32,088 bases of DNA from Acidobacteriota bacterium (lineage in GTDB: Bacteria; Acidobacteriota; Terriglobia; Terriglobales; Acidobacteriaceae): contig JAJXWA010000027.1 of assembly GCA_021781795.1 (NCBI GenBank), positions 1 through 32,088 on the forward strand, given 5' to 3'. Of this stretch, positions 24,938-32,088 are shown piece by piece. Below the pieces are notes generated by a model. It was given only the letters and a program-made list of their open reading frames with translations, was not told where the DNA came from and made no database searches. Positions within the stretch are counted from its first letter, which is position 1. Each line of letters opens with the position of its first letter. The translations under genes were made by a program, and so were the position numbers.

Positions 24938-26308
24938 TTAGCGGACATCCTCCAAATTGCTTGCCCGCATTTTGCCCGCAAATAACAAAATCTTTCCGCG
25001 TGACGGCACTACGGTCTTCTTCGCTCCTCCTTCCGTAGTGTTCTTCGGCTGCTTCTTGAAAGAACCATCCCGAATCGGTGTGTTTTCTCCGGTCGTGTGA
25101 TCGGGGGCCTTTCCAGATGTCGTCGTCGGCTGCTGAGGAGCGGGTCCTTCAGTTCCCGTGGCCACCAACTCATCGTGTATCGAGTTGATCGCCGACCGCA
25201 CCTCTCTTTCCAATGACTGCATGTAAACATCCATGGTCGTCGCCAGCCGGCTGTGCCGCATCAGCCCCTGGATGTCCTTGGGATGTCCCTTGGTCTTTCC
25301 CAGGGTGGCAATGGTACGGCGAATGACCTGGAACGTCAGCTTCGGCAGCCCGAGTTCCCTGGCGAGTTTGTGCAGGACGCGATGGCGATAGTTGCTCGAA
25401 TCCATCGGTCCCCCGAATCGCCCCGGAAACATGAACGCATCCGGGGACGTGTCCTTGCCTTCTTTCCTGCACTCCTCCCGATACTCCGCGATTTCGCTCG
25501 CCAGAAGGTCGGCGATCGGAACCTTGGTGAGGCTCGACTTTGTCTTCCCAAACGGCCGAATTTTCCCTTTATAGAGCGTCTCCTGGATATCTAAGACACG
25601 GCTGTCTTCGAGGAAACAACGCCACCGGAGCGGGAACAGCTCGCTAGGACGAAGTGCATTCGACATGTCGAGCTTCATCAGGATCCAGTCCCGAAGACGG
25701 ATGTCGCCGAGCTTCTCTAAGGCCGCACGGAGCTGCTCCCAGCTCAGCGTGGTCTTATCCACCTCGCGCAGGTTCGCGGGAGGCCTGACGGTGCGAGCGG
25801 GATCCTTCGGAATGAAGTCCTGGTCGACTGCTTCCGCAAAGATGGCACGCATGTAGGATCGGATCTGGAGCACTCGGTCTCGGGAGTGGGTTTTGGCCAG
25901 CCTGTTGAGATGGGTCTGCAGGATAACTTTGTCGAAGTTTTCGAGGCGATAGTCCCCAAATGCATCGACGAGATCTGCCTGGATCAGGTATTTTTTCACC
26001 TTGGCAGTCTCTTCCCTCCAGTCCCCTTCCTTCAGCGGCAGATAACGGTTTTTGACGAACCATTCGAAGGTGACTGCACCGTTGACAACCGATTGAGCCC
26101 CTGTCGAGCGTCCGCCCAGTTTGGTGATCTCATTCTCCAGCTTCTCCCGGGCCTGAGACTTTGACATCTCGGTCTTCGACCCCAGGACGAAAGAGTGGGT
26201 GACGAGTTTGGTTTCGTTAGTTTCAGGATCGAGCTCGGTGCGGCGAAAACAGCCATGCCATTTCTTCCCCCGTGGCCGGACCCATCCTTTCTGGTACGAG
26301 ATTCCCAT
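24938..26308 (-). CDS. Tyrosine recombinase (phage-type integrase)
   Basis: This is a site-specific recombinase of about 456 residues. An N-terminal SAM-like core-binding domain (VKNRYLPLKEGDWREETAK onwards) precedes the catalytic domain. Catalytic Arg I is in NALRPSELFPLRW, box II is FQVIRRTIATL with Arg present and the usual His as Gln, the following His is in MRHSRLATTMDVY and the nucleophile Tyr is in the same segment. About 70 residues of proline- and lysine-rich tail follow. The ATG at 26308 has GAGGAAC upstream; the ATG at 26353 has none. The gene follows the excisionase-like gene and ends 14 nt from tRNA-Ala, the standard layout of an integrated element. All motifs look intact, so it may be active. 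Confidence 0.93.
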   Translation of the reverse strand: MGISYQKGWVRPRGKKWHGCFRRTELDPETNETKLVTHSFVLGSKTEMSKSQAREKLENEITKLGGRSTGAQSVVNGAVTFEWFVKNRYLPLKEGDWREETAKVKKYLIQADLVDAFGDYRLENFDKVILQTHLNRLAKTHSRDRVLQIRSYMRAIFAEAVDQDFIPKDPARTVRPPANLREVDKTTLSWEQLRAALEKLGDIRLRDWILMKLDMSNALRPSELFPLRWRCFLEDSRVLDIQETLYKGKIRPFGKTKSSLTKVPIADLLASEIAEYREECRKEGKDTSPDAFMFPGRFGGPMDSSNYRHRVLHKLARELGLPKLTFQVIRRTIATLGKTKGHPKDIQGLMRHSRLATTMDVYMQSLEREVRSAINSIHDELVATGTEGPAPQQPTTTSGKAPDHTTGENTPIRDGSFKKQPKNTTEGGAKKTVVPSRGKILLFAGKMRASNLEDVR

Positions 26309-26354
26309 TTGTTCCTCAATTTCTGTGTGGAGGGAACAAGTGGCCACCCTCATT

Positions 26355-26594
26355 TTACCGGCGTTTACGCCTTAAACTGGAGGCCCGTTCGCGTTCCTTC
26401 AGGAACTCTTCGATCCCACTCGCCCGGTAGCGCAGGGCGCCGTCGCTCATTCGAATGACCGGTAAATAGGGCAATCTCCGCGAGGAGTGATCCCAGACCC
26501 AATCCTTGCTGACCCTTAGCTTTAGGGCGACGTCCTCGGCTGTCAAAAGGGTGTCGGCCGCCTCTACTTCCTGCATGGTTAGCACAGATCCCAT
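26355..26594 (-). CDS. Excisionase-like helix-turn-helix protein
   Basis: This 79-residue protein has an AlpA/excisionase-type HTH: LLTAEDVALKLRVSKDWVWDHSSRRLPYLPVIRMSDGALRYRASGI (two helices then a wing, about residues 16-61), followed by a basic tail. The ATG at 26594 has GGGAGG and GAGG upstream and lies downstream of the promoter proposed at 26653-26681, whereas the longer frame would start before it. It is probably cotranscribed with the integrase and guides excision or regulates the promoter region. Confidence 0.82.
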   Translation of the reverse strand: MGSVLTMQEVEAADTLLTAEDVALKLRVSKDWVWDHSSRRLPYLPVIRMSDGALRYRASGIEEFLKERERASSLRRKRR

Positions 26595-26652
26595 AACCTC
26601 ATTTCCTCCCAAACTGTGGTTCCCAGACTGTCGTGGCCTGGCGAGTGTGGAA

Positions 26653-26770
26653 ATCTTGGGTCGAATCCGATTCTCGGTCAAATTGGCGCCGACTCCTGCC
26701 TTGCCCGCCGGTCCCGCGGTGAGAATCCTTGGAATCCGGATTTGACCGAGTTTCGAGTGTCCATCATGCT
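26653..26770. promoter_or_regulatory. Mirror-image divergent promoter region of the island
   Basis: CTCGGTCAAAT (26673-26683) and its exact reverse complement ATTTGACCGAG (26740-26750) face outward, 56 nt apart. Each contains TTGACC, close to a -35 element. At 17 nt from it lie CAAGAT (minus strand, 26658-26653) and CATGCT (plus strand, 26765-26770) as weak -10 matches. This would fire xis-int to the left and the moxR-virB operon to the right. The repeats could equally be operators for one regulator that controls both. Confidence 0.5.
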
Positions 26771-26827
26771 GTCTCCGCGTTCGAAGAAGCAGAGTTGCAA
26801 CTTCAACCCATGCACGTGGAGAGGCGA

Positions 26828-27748
26828 ATGTTTGATTCCATCACAGACCTCGCAAGCAGATTGACAGGGACGGGCTACTTCATTGACCCCGTGATGACTC
26901 AAGTGATCTTTCTTGCCGCCAAACTCCAGAAGCCGCTCCTACTCGAAGGACCGGCCGGCAGCGGAAAGACTCAGCTTGCCATTGCCGTTGCTGCTGCAGC
27001 CAGAACACACGTCGAGCGGCTTCAGTGTTTCCGCGGTGTGACCGAGGACAAGGCGATCGGCCGGTTCGATGAAGGCTTGCAGCGGCTCTACATGGAGTTC
27101 TCAAAGGGCCAGCACGAAGACTGGCAGAGCGTTCAGATGAACCTCAGGGGGCGGGACTTCTTCCGTCCTGGTCCTCTGATGCGTGCGCTCGAATGCGAGC
27201 GGCCATGCGTTTTGCTGGTTGACGAAATCGATAAAGTCGACGAGGGATTCGAGGCTTTGCTGTTAGAAATACTTTCCGCCTGGCAGCTCTCGATTCCCGA
27301 GTTTGGCACCGTCACCGCGAAGACTATTCCCTTCGTTGTCTTGACAAGCAACGAAGAGCGCCGATTGGGCGATCCGATTCGGAGGCGCAGCCTCTATGTC
27401 CGCGTCGAGCATCCTACACCAGCGCGCGAGTCCGAGATCATCGCCAGCCGAACGCCCGAAGCCGACGAGACGTTTCATCGAGAGATGGCAGGGATCGCTC
27501 TTTCCTTCCGCAATTATTCGCTGGAAAAGCCGCCCTCTGTCTCGGAGATGATCGACTTCGCCAATGCTCTGCAGTTGCTTGGAACCGACCACGTGACCGA
27601 GGAGCATCGCGATGTTCTGCTGCCTTTTTTGGCGAAGACCGAGAAGGACCGCCGCCACCTTCTGCTGCGCGAGGGCTTCAAAAGCCTCCTCGACGATGGA
27701 GCCAGATTCGCGCAGACGCTGGCACTCCGTGGAGGGTCAGCATCATGA
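26828..27748 (+). CDS. MoxR-family AAA+ ATPase
   Basis: This is a 306-residue AAA+ protein. The ATG at 26828 has GGAGAGG upstream and gives the usual MoxR length; the longer frame from 26729 starts with TTG. Walker A is GPAGSGKT at 41-48, and Walker B is CVLLVDEIDKVD. Sensor-1 region VVLTSNEERRLGDPIRRRSLYVRV holds the arginine finger. MoxR proteins are chaperones that load cofactors or assemble complexes, usually with a VWA-domain partner. No VWA partner lies in the island part seen here. Its stop overlaps the next start as ATGA, which ties it to the virB1/9/10-like genes. Confidence 0.9.
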   Translation: MFDSITDLASRLTGTGYFIDPVMTQVIFLAAKLQKPLLLEGPAGSGKTQLAIAVAAAARTHVERLQCFRGVTEDKAIGRFDEGLQRLYMEFSKGQHEDWQSVQMNLRGRDFFRPGPLMRALECERPCVLLVDEIDKVDEGFEALLLEILSAWQLSIPEFGTVTAKTIPFVVLTSNEERRLGDPIRRRSLYVRVEHPTPARESEIIASRTPEADETFHREMAGIALSFRNYSLEKPPSVSEMIDFANALQLLGTDHVTEEHRDVLLPFLAKTEKDRRHLLLREGFKSLLDDGARFAQTLALRGGSAS

Positions 27749-28227
27749 TTCGGTATTTGGTTCTGGTTTTGATCGTGCTGCCCACTCTTGCCCTTGGGCA
27801 GGCGGATCCTGCGCCAGCGGCAGGATTTGTGAGGCAGTACGCTGCGCACTATCGTGTACCGCCCGAATTGATCGCCGCATTGATTGACGTCGAGTCGCGG
27901 TGGAACCCTCGGGCAGTTTCGAACAAGGGAGCGATGGGGCTGATGCAACTGATGCCAGCGACCGCAAAGCGTTACGGTGCGTTTGATCCCTTCAATGTCG
28001 AACAAAACATCGCTGCGGGCACACGTTACGTTACAGCGTTGATGTGGGAGTTCCATGGGGATCTGCGTCTGGTCTCCGCCGCTTACTATGCCGGCGACCG
28101 CGGAATCTCCCGTGAGCAACTGAATTACCACAATCCGGAGGTTGTGGCTTACGTTCAGGCCGTCCGGCAGCGATACATGTTTCGCAAGTATCTGGCCGCG
28201 AGGCCGTCAAGGAGGTCCACCCGGTGA
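27745..28227 (+). CDS. VirB1-like lytic transglycosylase
   Basis: This 160-residue exported protein has a signal peptide (MIRYLVLVLIVLPTLALGQA) and an SLT domain: LIAALIDVESRWNPRAVS with catalytic Glu at residue 50, GAMGLMQLMPATAKRYG, NIAAGTRYV and SAAYYAGDRGI. It cuts peptidoglycan glycan strands to open the wall for a secretion or conjugation apparatus. It overlaps both neighbours by 4 nt (ATGA and GTGA). The size and context fit a VirB1-type enzyme. Confidence 0.92.
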   Translation: MIRYLVLVLIVLPTLALGQADPAPAAGFVRQYAAHYRVPPELIAALIDVESRWNPRAVSNKGAMGLMQLMPATAKRYGAFDPFNVEQNIAAGTRYVTALMWEFHGDLRLVSAAYYAGDRGISREQLNYHNPEVVAYVQAVRQRYMFRKYLAARPSRRSTR

Positions 28228-29180
28228 AACTTCGCTGGTTCATCCCCGTCGCTGTCCTTATTCCGCTGCGGCTAAGCGCGACCGATGTTCCGGTCGGGGC
28301 GCGCGTTGCCACGATCACGATCAATCCGCGAGAAGTTACGATCCTCCACTTGCGGCCGGAGTTTGAATCGACGATTCGCATGCCCGAAGAGGTCACGTCG
28401 GTCATTCTGGGCAGTCCGGGCGAGTTCAAGGCCGAGCATAACGAGGGCGAACCGGAGTACGTCTATGTCAAGCCCATTACGGAAGACGCTGCGCAGTCGA
28501 ATCTCCTGATTGCAACCAAATCGGGACAGCACGTTTCGCTGGAATTGGTCAGCGAGGGCGCCGGGGTTGCGAGCCAGGCCCAGCCGGTTGACTTCCTGAT
28601 CGAATATAGGACGGCGCGGAGCTTCCTCATCCCCGCCGACGCCGAACCCCCGGCAACACCGAGCGTGCCGGCGAAGGATCCGGATCGTGACAGAAGTGGC
28701 GGAAACACCGGCACAGGATTAGCGCCGCTGTCGAGTCTTGACGAAGCATTCAAGCAGCAAGAGAGCGTGAACGCTCCGAAATGGACGAAATGGGAGGACA
28801 AGGAGATCGAGACGTCGATCGGCGACGTGCGGCAGCTAAGCAACGAGACCATGATCTCCTACTCCGTCTTGAACAGCTCGAATCAGCCGATCGAGATCGT
28901 TCCGCCCCAGATCCAGATGACGGGCCGCAAGGCCACAAAGAAGAAAAAGAAGGAAGGCAATGGAGTCATCTCCGATCAGTTGGAGATTCGGGACTACAGG
29001 TTGAGCACGACCCGCCTGGAGCCTGGAGACCGTGCCGATGGCGTGGTCGTCTTCGACCGGCCCAACTTCAAGGAATCGACGGAGAAGCTTTTTCTGCAGA
29101 TCGCCCAAGCCGACCAGGTGGATCGTCCGATCTTGATTCATCTGCCATTTACTCCACCCATTTCCGGCGATGGCAAGTAG
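28224..29180 (+). CDS. VirB9/TrbG/CagX-like conjugation protein
   Basis: This 318-residue exported protein has a signal peptide (KLRWFIPVAVLIPLRLSA). The N-terminal half matches VirB9/TrbG: an early beta region ITINPREVTILHLRPEF, then VYVKPITEDAAQSNLLIATKSGQHVSLEL. A proline-rich linker follows (about residues 140-160). The C-terminal domain (IGDVRQLSNETMISYSVLN to the end) is the part expected to bind the outer-membrane subunit. The start is a GTG overlapping the previous stop, with AAGGAGG upstream. VirB9 forms the outer ring of type IV secretion cores together with VirB10, which is encoded next. No VirB7 lipoprotein gene is seen. Confidence 0.82.
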   Translation: MKLRWFIPVAVLIPLRLSATDVPVGARVATITINPREVTILHLRPEFESTIRMPEEVTSVILGSPGEFKAEHNEGEPEYVYVKPITEDAAQSNLLIATKSGQHVSLELVSEGAGVASQAQPVDFLIEYRTARSFLIPADAEPPATPSVPAKDPDRDRSGGNTGTGLAPLSSLDEAFKQQESVNAPKWTKWEDKEIETSIGDVRQLSNETMISYSVLNSSNQPIEIVPPQIQMTGRKATKKKKKEGNGVISDQLEIRDYRLSTTRLEPGDRADGVVVFDRPNFKESTEKLFLQIAQADQVDRPILIHLPFTPPISGDGK

Positions 29181-29191
29181 AAGGGGGTTCC

Positions 29192-30460
29192 ATGACTATG
29201 GACGTCAACGGCAACAACAAAAATGGAAACGCAGGATTACCTACTACTCAAGTCGCTGAGGCTCCTGGCCCTGCGGTCTCCCAACGATTCATGCAGGCGC
29301 CCGAATCAGCAGACCGCGAGGCCAGAGAGAAGCCCGGCACCAAGTTTGCCACACGAGCCGATGTCAAAGGAGCGGACGGAATCAGCAAAGGCAAACTCCT
29401 TCTCCTCGGAGGTGGACTCGCAGTTGCGGTGCTCTTCTTCGTCTTGACCGCGATCGTCAGCAAGTCGCCAAGAAGGTTGGCGGGGATGAAGCCGCTGTCT
29501 CAGCAATCGAAGCAGGAACAGTCGAAGCCGTTCCAGGGAAGTGTGACGCCTCTTATGGACACCGTTCATACCCCAGCGCCGGACAATACAAGCGGGCAGC
29601 TTGGGCCGAGTGACATCCGGCGCACACGTTCTTTGGAGAATGGCGCGGGGATGAAGCCACCTGCGGGCAAGCCGGCCGTCGCAAGTTCTCTGGGTAACGT
29701 GCCTTCTTTCGCGGAAACACAGCAGACGTGGGAAGATCCGGCACCCTATGGCGGAACCCCGGCCGCAGAAACGCCTCAGACGCGGCAAAACAGCCTGAAG
29801 GAGCCGTCGCTCATCTTTGTGCGGAGTGTGGCCCAAAACCAGGGGATGGCAGCGCCAAGGGCCGACGCGGAAAGCGACGGCCCTCCACGCTTGGAATTGA
29901 CTCCGGGGACCCGCATCCAGGCGAAGCTTGAGACGCAGATATCGAGCGCCGTGCTGGCCCCCGTTGTTGCCGTAGTTGAATACACCTACGCAATCGGGGA
30001 CAGAATCATCGTTCCTGCTGGCGCGCGCGTGTACGGCCAGTTGCAGCAGGCAGATCGCAGCGGATTGGTCAGCGTGAAGTTCGACGAGATCGAACTGCTC
30101 GACGGCGCGAGAGAGAAGATCGACGCCGTCGGTACGGGCCTGGACCTCGGGCCAATTAAAGGAATCGTGTACGGGAAGAACAGAGGGAAGAACTTTCTTG
30201 TACGAGCGGCGTCGGGACTCGGCTCGGTCCTTGCAGAAGTGGCCGGAAACAACTCGAGCGCCGCGTTCTCCGAGGACGACATGCTGCGTGAGCGGCTGGC
30301 CGAAAATATTGGCACCGCGGGTGACTCCGAGGTGATGAGCCTCAATGCCAACAGCCGCGTAGTCGTTTCTGTTCCCGCTGACACGAAAATCTACATCGTG
30401 TTCACCAAGCACGAACAAACTCCGTCTCAGCTTCACAGGGGCGCGCCCACGGCTCAGTAA
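29192..30460 (+). CDS. VirB10/TrbI-like conjugation protein
   Basis: This 422-residue protein starts at the ATG at 29192, which has AGAAGGGGG upstream; the open frame to 28781 lies inside virB9. The layout is that of VirB10/TrbI: a cytoplasmic stretch of about 65 residues, one membrane helix (LLLLGGGLAVAVLFFVLTAI), a long proline-rich periplasmic region, and a C-terminal TrbI domain beginning at about RLELTPGTRIQAKLETQISS with IGDRIIVPAGARVYGQL. VirB10 spans both membranes and links energy use to the outer pore. It ends the operon and is followed by a terminator. VirB2-B6, B8 and the ATPases B4/B11/D4 are not in the window. Confidence 0.88.
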   Translation: MTMDVNGNNKNGNAGLPTTQVAEAPGPAVSQRFMQAPESADREAREKPGTKFATRADVKGADGISKGKLLLLGGGLAVAVLFFVLTAIVSKSPRRLAGMKPLSQQSKQEQSKPFQGSVTPLMDTVHTPAPDNTSGQLGPSDIRRTRSLENGAGMKPPAGKPAVASSLGNVPSFAETQQTWEDPAPYGGTPAAETPQTRQNSLKEPSLIFVRSVAQNQGMAAPRADAESDGPPRLELTPGTRIQAKLETQISSAVLAPVVAVVEYTYAIGDRIIVPAGARVYGQLQQADRSGLVSVKFDEIELLDGAREKIDAVGTGLDLGPIKGIVYGKNRGKNFLVRAASGLGSVLAEVAGNNSSAAFSEDDMLRERLAENIGTAGDSEVMSLNANSRVVVSVPADTKIYIVFTKHEQTPSQLHRGAPTAQ

Positions 30461-30486
30461 ATCGCGTGAAGCGTCCGTTTCTCCTC

Positions 30487-30514
30487 CGCCCTGGCCGAGT
30501 GCCAGGGCGTTTTC
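30487..30514 (+). terminator. Rho-independent terminator after virB10
   Basis: CGCCCTGGC (30487-30495) pairs with GCCAGGGCG (30501-30509) around the loop CGAGT, and TTTTC follows. It lies 26 nt after the virB10-like stop codon and closes the operon. Confidence 0.8.
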
Positions 30515-30649
30515 ATGATGAGTCGTCGCATTGAGAGTGCCGGCTGCCTGACGGCCGAACCCGCAGATTGCGGTCGTACTTCCAATCGGATCGTTGGGCC
30601 GCGAAACGGCCAACTCCCGAAAATGCAGTTTCTGCTTGGGCAAAGATCC

Positions 30650-31160
30650 GTCCGGATGACCCAGTATGGCGTTGGGGAATCTTCGGTTCCGTTGACCCAT
30701 TTCGGATTCGAGCAAATGGCCGTCCCGATTACCCAGTGTGCGATTTGAGGCATTGTCGGTCCCGATTACCCAAAGTGAGGTTGAGTAATGACCGGTCCCG
30801 CTGACTCGTTCTCCGCCTTGGGCAAACATCGGTCCCGTTGACCCAGTTCGGAATTGAGGAAATGACCGTCCCGATTACCCAATGTGCGATTTGAGGCTTT
30901 GTCGGTCCCGATTACCCAATTCCAAATTGAGTCAAGATCGATCCCGATGGCCCAAAGTGCCGTCGGGGAATGAACGGTCCCAATGACTCGTTCCGCGCCT
31001 TGGAGAAAGATCGATCCCGATGTCCCAACGCGCACTTTGAGCAAAGATCGGTCCCGTTGACCCAGTTCGGAATTGAGCAAATGACCGTCCCGATTACCCG
31101 GTGTGCGATTTGAGGCATCAGCGGTCCCGATTAGCCAATTCGGAATTGGGTCACGACGAT
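30650..31160. repeat. 14-unit degenerate tandem repeat, 36/37-nt period
   Basis: Fourteen units begin at 30650, 30686, 30722, 30759, 30795, 30832, 30868, 30905, 30941, 30977, 31014, 31051, 31087 and 31124. Each opens with a variant of GTCCCGATTACCCA and ends with a variant of TTGAGCAAAGATCG. Steps are 36 or 37 nt, mean 36.5, often alternating. Units fall into types that recur in the same order: the units at 30686, 30832 and 31051 are alike, as are 30722, 30868 and 31087, and 30795 and 30977. The array therefore grew by duplication of multi-unit blocks. It does not keep a reading frame, has no unique spacers and is not CRISPR. Traces may extend left to about 30580. Confidence 0.9.
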
Positions 31161-31282
31161 CCGGCAGGTTCCGGGAAAGCGAAGCGGGAACTCAGTAGCT
31201 TGCGGGCACTGTACTTCCGATCTTCGAATTGGAATGCAATGTAGCGGATGTTGTTTTATGGCGCCTGTTTAACAGAGCCGGT
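31161..31282. other. Short gap between repeat array and DUF4143 gene
   Basis: This 122-nt non-coding stretch lies between the last repeat unit and the stop codon of the DUF4143 ATPase. No terminator or promoter is obvious. Confidence 0.4.
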
Positions 31283-32088
31283 TCATGTGAGTTTTTGAAG
31301 CATTTCGGCGAGTTCGACAATGCCGATTGCGTCTGTCGTCTTGTCCAGAGGAAAGCGGTCGATTCCTGCATAGACAACGAACCGTTTGTGAGGCTTGAGG
31401 TCCGCACAGGCTGAATGAAAACCGCGCTCGATCTTCGGGGCAGAACTGCGTTTCACTTCGATGGCCCAGAGTTCCCTGTTTGGAAGCGTGAGGAGGAGAT
31501 CAATCTCAGTGCCATTCGAGGTGCGATAGTAATGCGCTTCGGTGCCGTCTGGAGCCGTGGTGACCAGGGTTTCGATGACAAAGCTCTCCCAGGTCTGTCC
31601 GACGACCGGATGGCCCAAGAGCGCCTCTTTGTCGCGAATGCCGAGCAGGGCGTGTGCAATGCCCGTGTCGCGCACATAGACCTTGGGGGACTTCACCAGG
31701 CGCTTGCCAACGTTCCTGTGCCAGGCCGGGAGCCGGCGAACGACGAGGAGATCGACGAGCAGATCGAGATAGCCAGCTACGGTTTTCCCATCGACCGCCA
31801 GGCCTCTGGCCAGACTCGCAGCATTCAGCATCTGCGTCTGATTATGCGCAAGCATGGTCCAGAAACGACGAAGCGTCTCGGCGGGTATCCGCGGTCCGAA
31901 CTGAGGAATATCGCGCTCCAGGTAAGTCCGTATGAAATCGCGCCGCCACTGCAGGCTCAAATCGTCCGATTCGGCGAGGAAGCTGCGCGGAAACCCGCCC
32001 CTGACCCACAATGTGTCCGTGGCTGCGGCGCCAGCCTCAAGGACATCGAAGGGGCCAAGTTCCAGATAGGAGACCCGTCCTGCGAGAC
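31283..32088 (-). CDS. AAA ATPase with DUF4143 domain (partial, 5' end outside window)
   Basis: The frame is open to the right edge and reads on through SYLELGPFDVLEAG and LWVRGGFPRSFLAES, typical of AAA_14/DUF4143 ATPases. Then come FIRTYLERDIPQFG, NAASLARGLAVDGKTVAGYLDLL and the nuclease-like DUF4143 core GTEIDLLLTLPNRELWAIEVKRS. A TTG at 32011 within the frame is not taken as the start, because the family sequence continues upstream. The N-terminal Walker motifs should lie beyond the window. The function of the family is unknown; members are frequent on mobile DNA. The E-D-E-x-K pattern resembles a PD-(D/E)XK nuclease. Confidence 0.88.
   Translation of the reverse strand, partial: LAGRVSYLELGPFDVLEAGAAATDTLWVRGGFPRSFLAESDDLSLQWRRDFIRTYLERDIPQFGPRIPAETLRRFWTMLAHNQTQMLNAASLARGLAVDGKTVAGYLDLLVDLLVVRRLPAWHRNVGKRLVKSPKVYVRDTGIAHALLGIRDKEALLGHPVVGQTWESFVIETLVTTAPDGTEAHYYRTSNGTEIDLLLTLPNRELWAIEVKRSSAPKIERGFHSACADLKPHKRFVVYAGIDRFPLDKTTDAIGIVELAEMLQKLT

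Noticed and set aside
30766..31080. 104-residue minus-strand protein with repeated LGQRDR-like motifs, and similar frames across the array
   Set aside because: The motif is the translation of the tandem repeat. Steps of 37 nt shift the frame from unit to unit, so no frame is kept, and there is no ribosome site.
30650..31160. CRISPR array
   Set aside because: The period of 36-37 nt covers the whole unit with no unique spacers, the units are diverged throughout, and no cas gene is near.
24924..32088. Second attachment site as a repeat of the tRNA-Ala 3' end
   Set aside because: No second copy of the terminal tRNA bases was seen. Short matches such as GAGGTCCACC at 28211 lie inside coding sequence and are too short.

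Overview
The window looks like chromosomal DNA of an acidobacterium, most likely in or near the Acidobacteriaceae. The best markers are two proteins of the acidobacterial VWFA-related type (17118-18251 and 19799-22729), the second with a C-terminal region built around a 'LPNFTC' motif. High GC content, long GC-driven antisense frames and a lipoprotein made of TIG-like repeats fit this. The assignment rests on remembered family features, not on a search.

Left part (about 250-7490): a compact same-strand operon that appears to join sulfur-carrier proteins to a quinone-linked redox complex. The order is an ArsR-type regulator, TusA, an MvhD/FlpD-like iron-sulfur protein, an HdrA-like flavoprotein, a second HdrA-like flavoprotein with a C-terminal ferredoxin domain, a small winged-helix-like protein, a QmoC-like fusion of an HdrC ferredoxin with a membrane cytochrome b, and a DsrE2-type protein. 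A convergent PadR-type regulator with an N-terminal Cys/His motif follows. I infer that TusA and DsrE2 deliver protein-bound persulfide sulfur and that the HdrA/HdrA/FlpD/QmoC set exchanges the electrons with the membrane quinone pool. No DsrAB, AprAB or HdrB is encoded here. A perfect 11-bp inverted repeat just upstream of arsR is the likely operator.

Middle part (about 7490-24930): 7.6-8.45 kb is a gene graveyard with a broken P4-type integrase and the C-terminal fragment of a type-B carboxylesterase. It is followed by a 1104-residue TIG-repeat lipoprotein with a good terminator. Next come ordinary chromosomal genes: a DEAD-box helicase with a DEVD motif, an acyltransferase-3 protein, proC, a VapBC-type toxin-antitoxin pair, the two VWFA-related proteins, an O-methyltransferase-like protein, hldE and tRNA-Ala(GGC).

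Right part (24938 to the end): a mobile island next to tRNA-Ala. It carries a tyrosine integrase, an excisionase-like HTH protein, and, read the opposite way, a short operon of a MoxR-type ATPase, a VirB1-like transglycosylase, VirB9/TrbG and VirB10/TrbI, closed by a terminator. Two mirror-image 11-bp sequences containing TTGACC separate the two operons and look like paired -35 regions. Beyond the terminator lies a 14-unit degenerate tandem repeat with alternating 36/37-nt periods and a higher-order order of unit types. The window ends inside an AAA/DUF4143 ATPase gene. The other end of the island is not in view.
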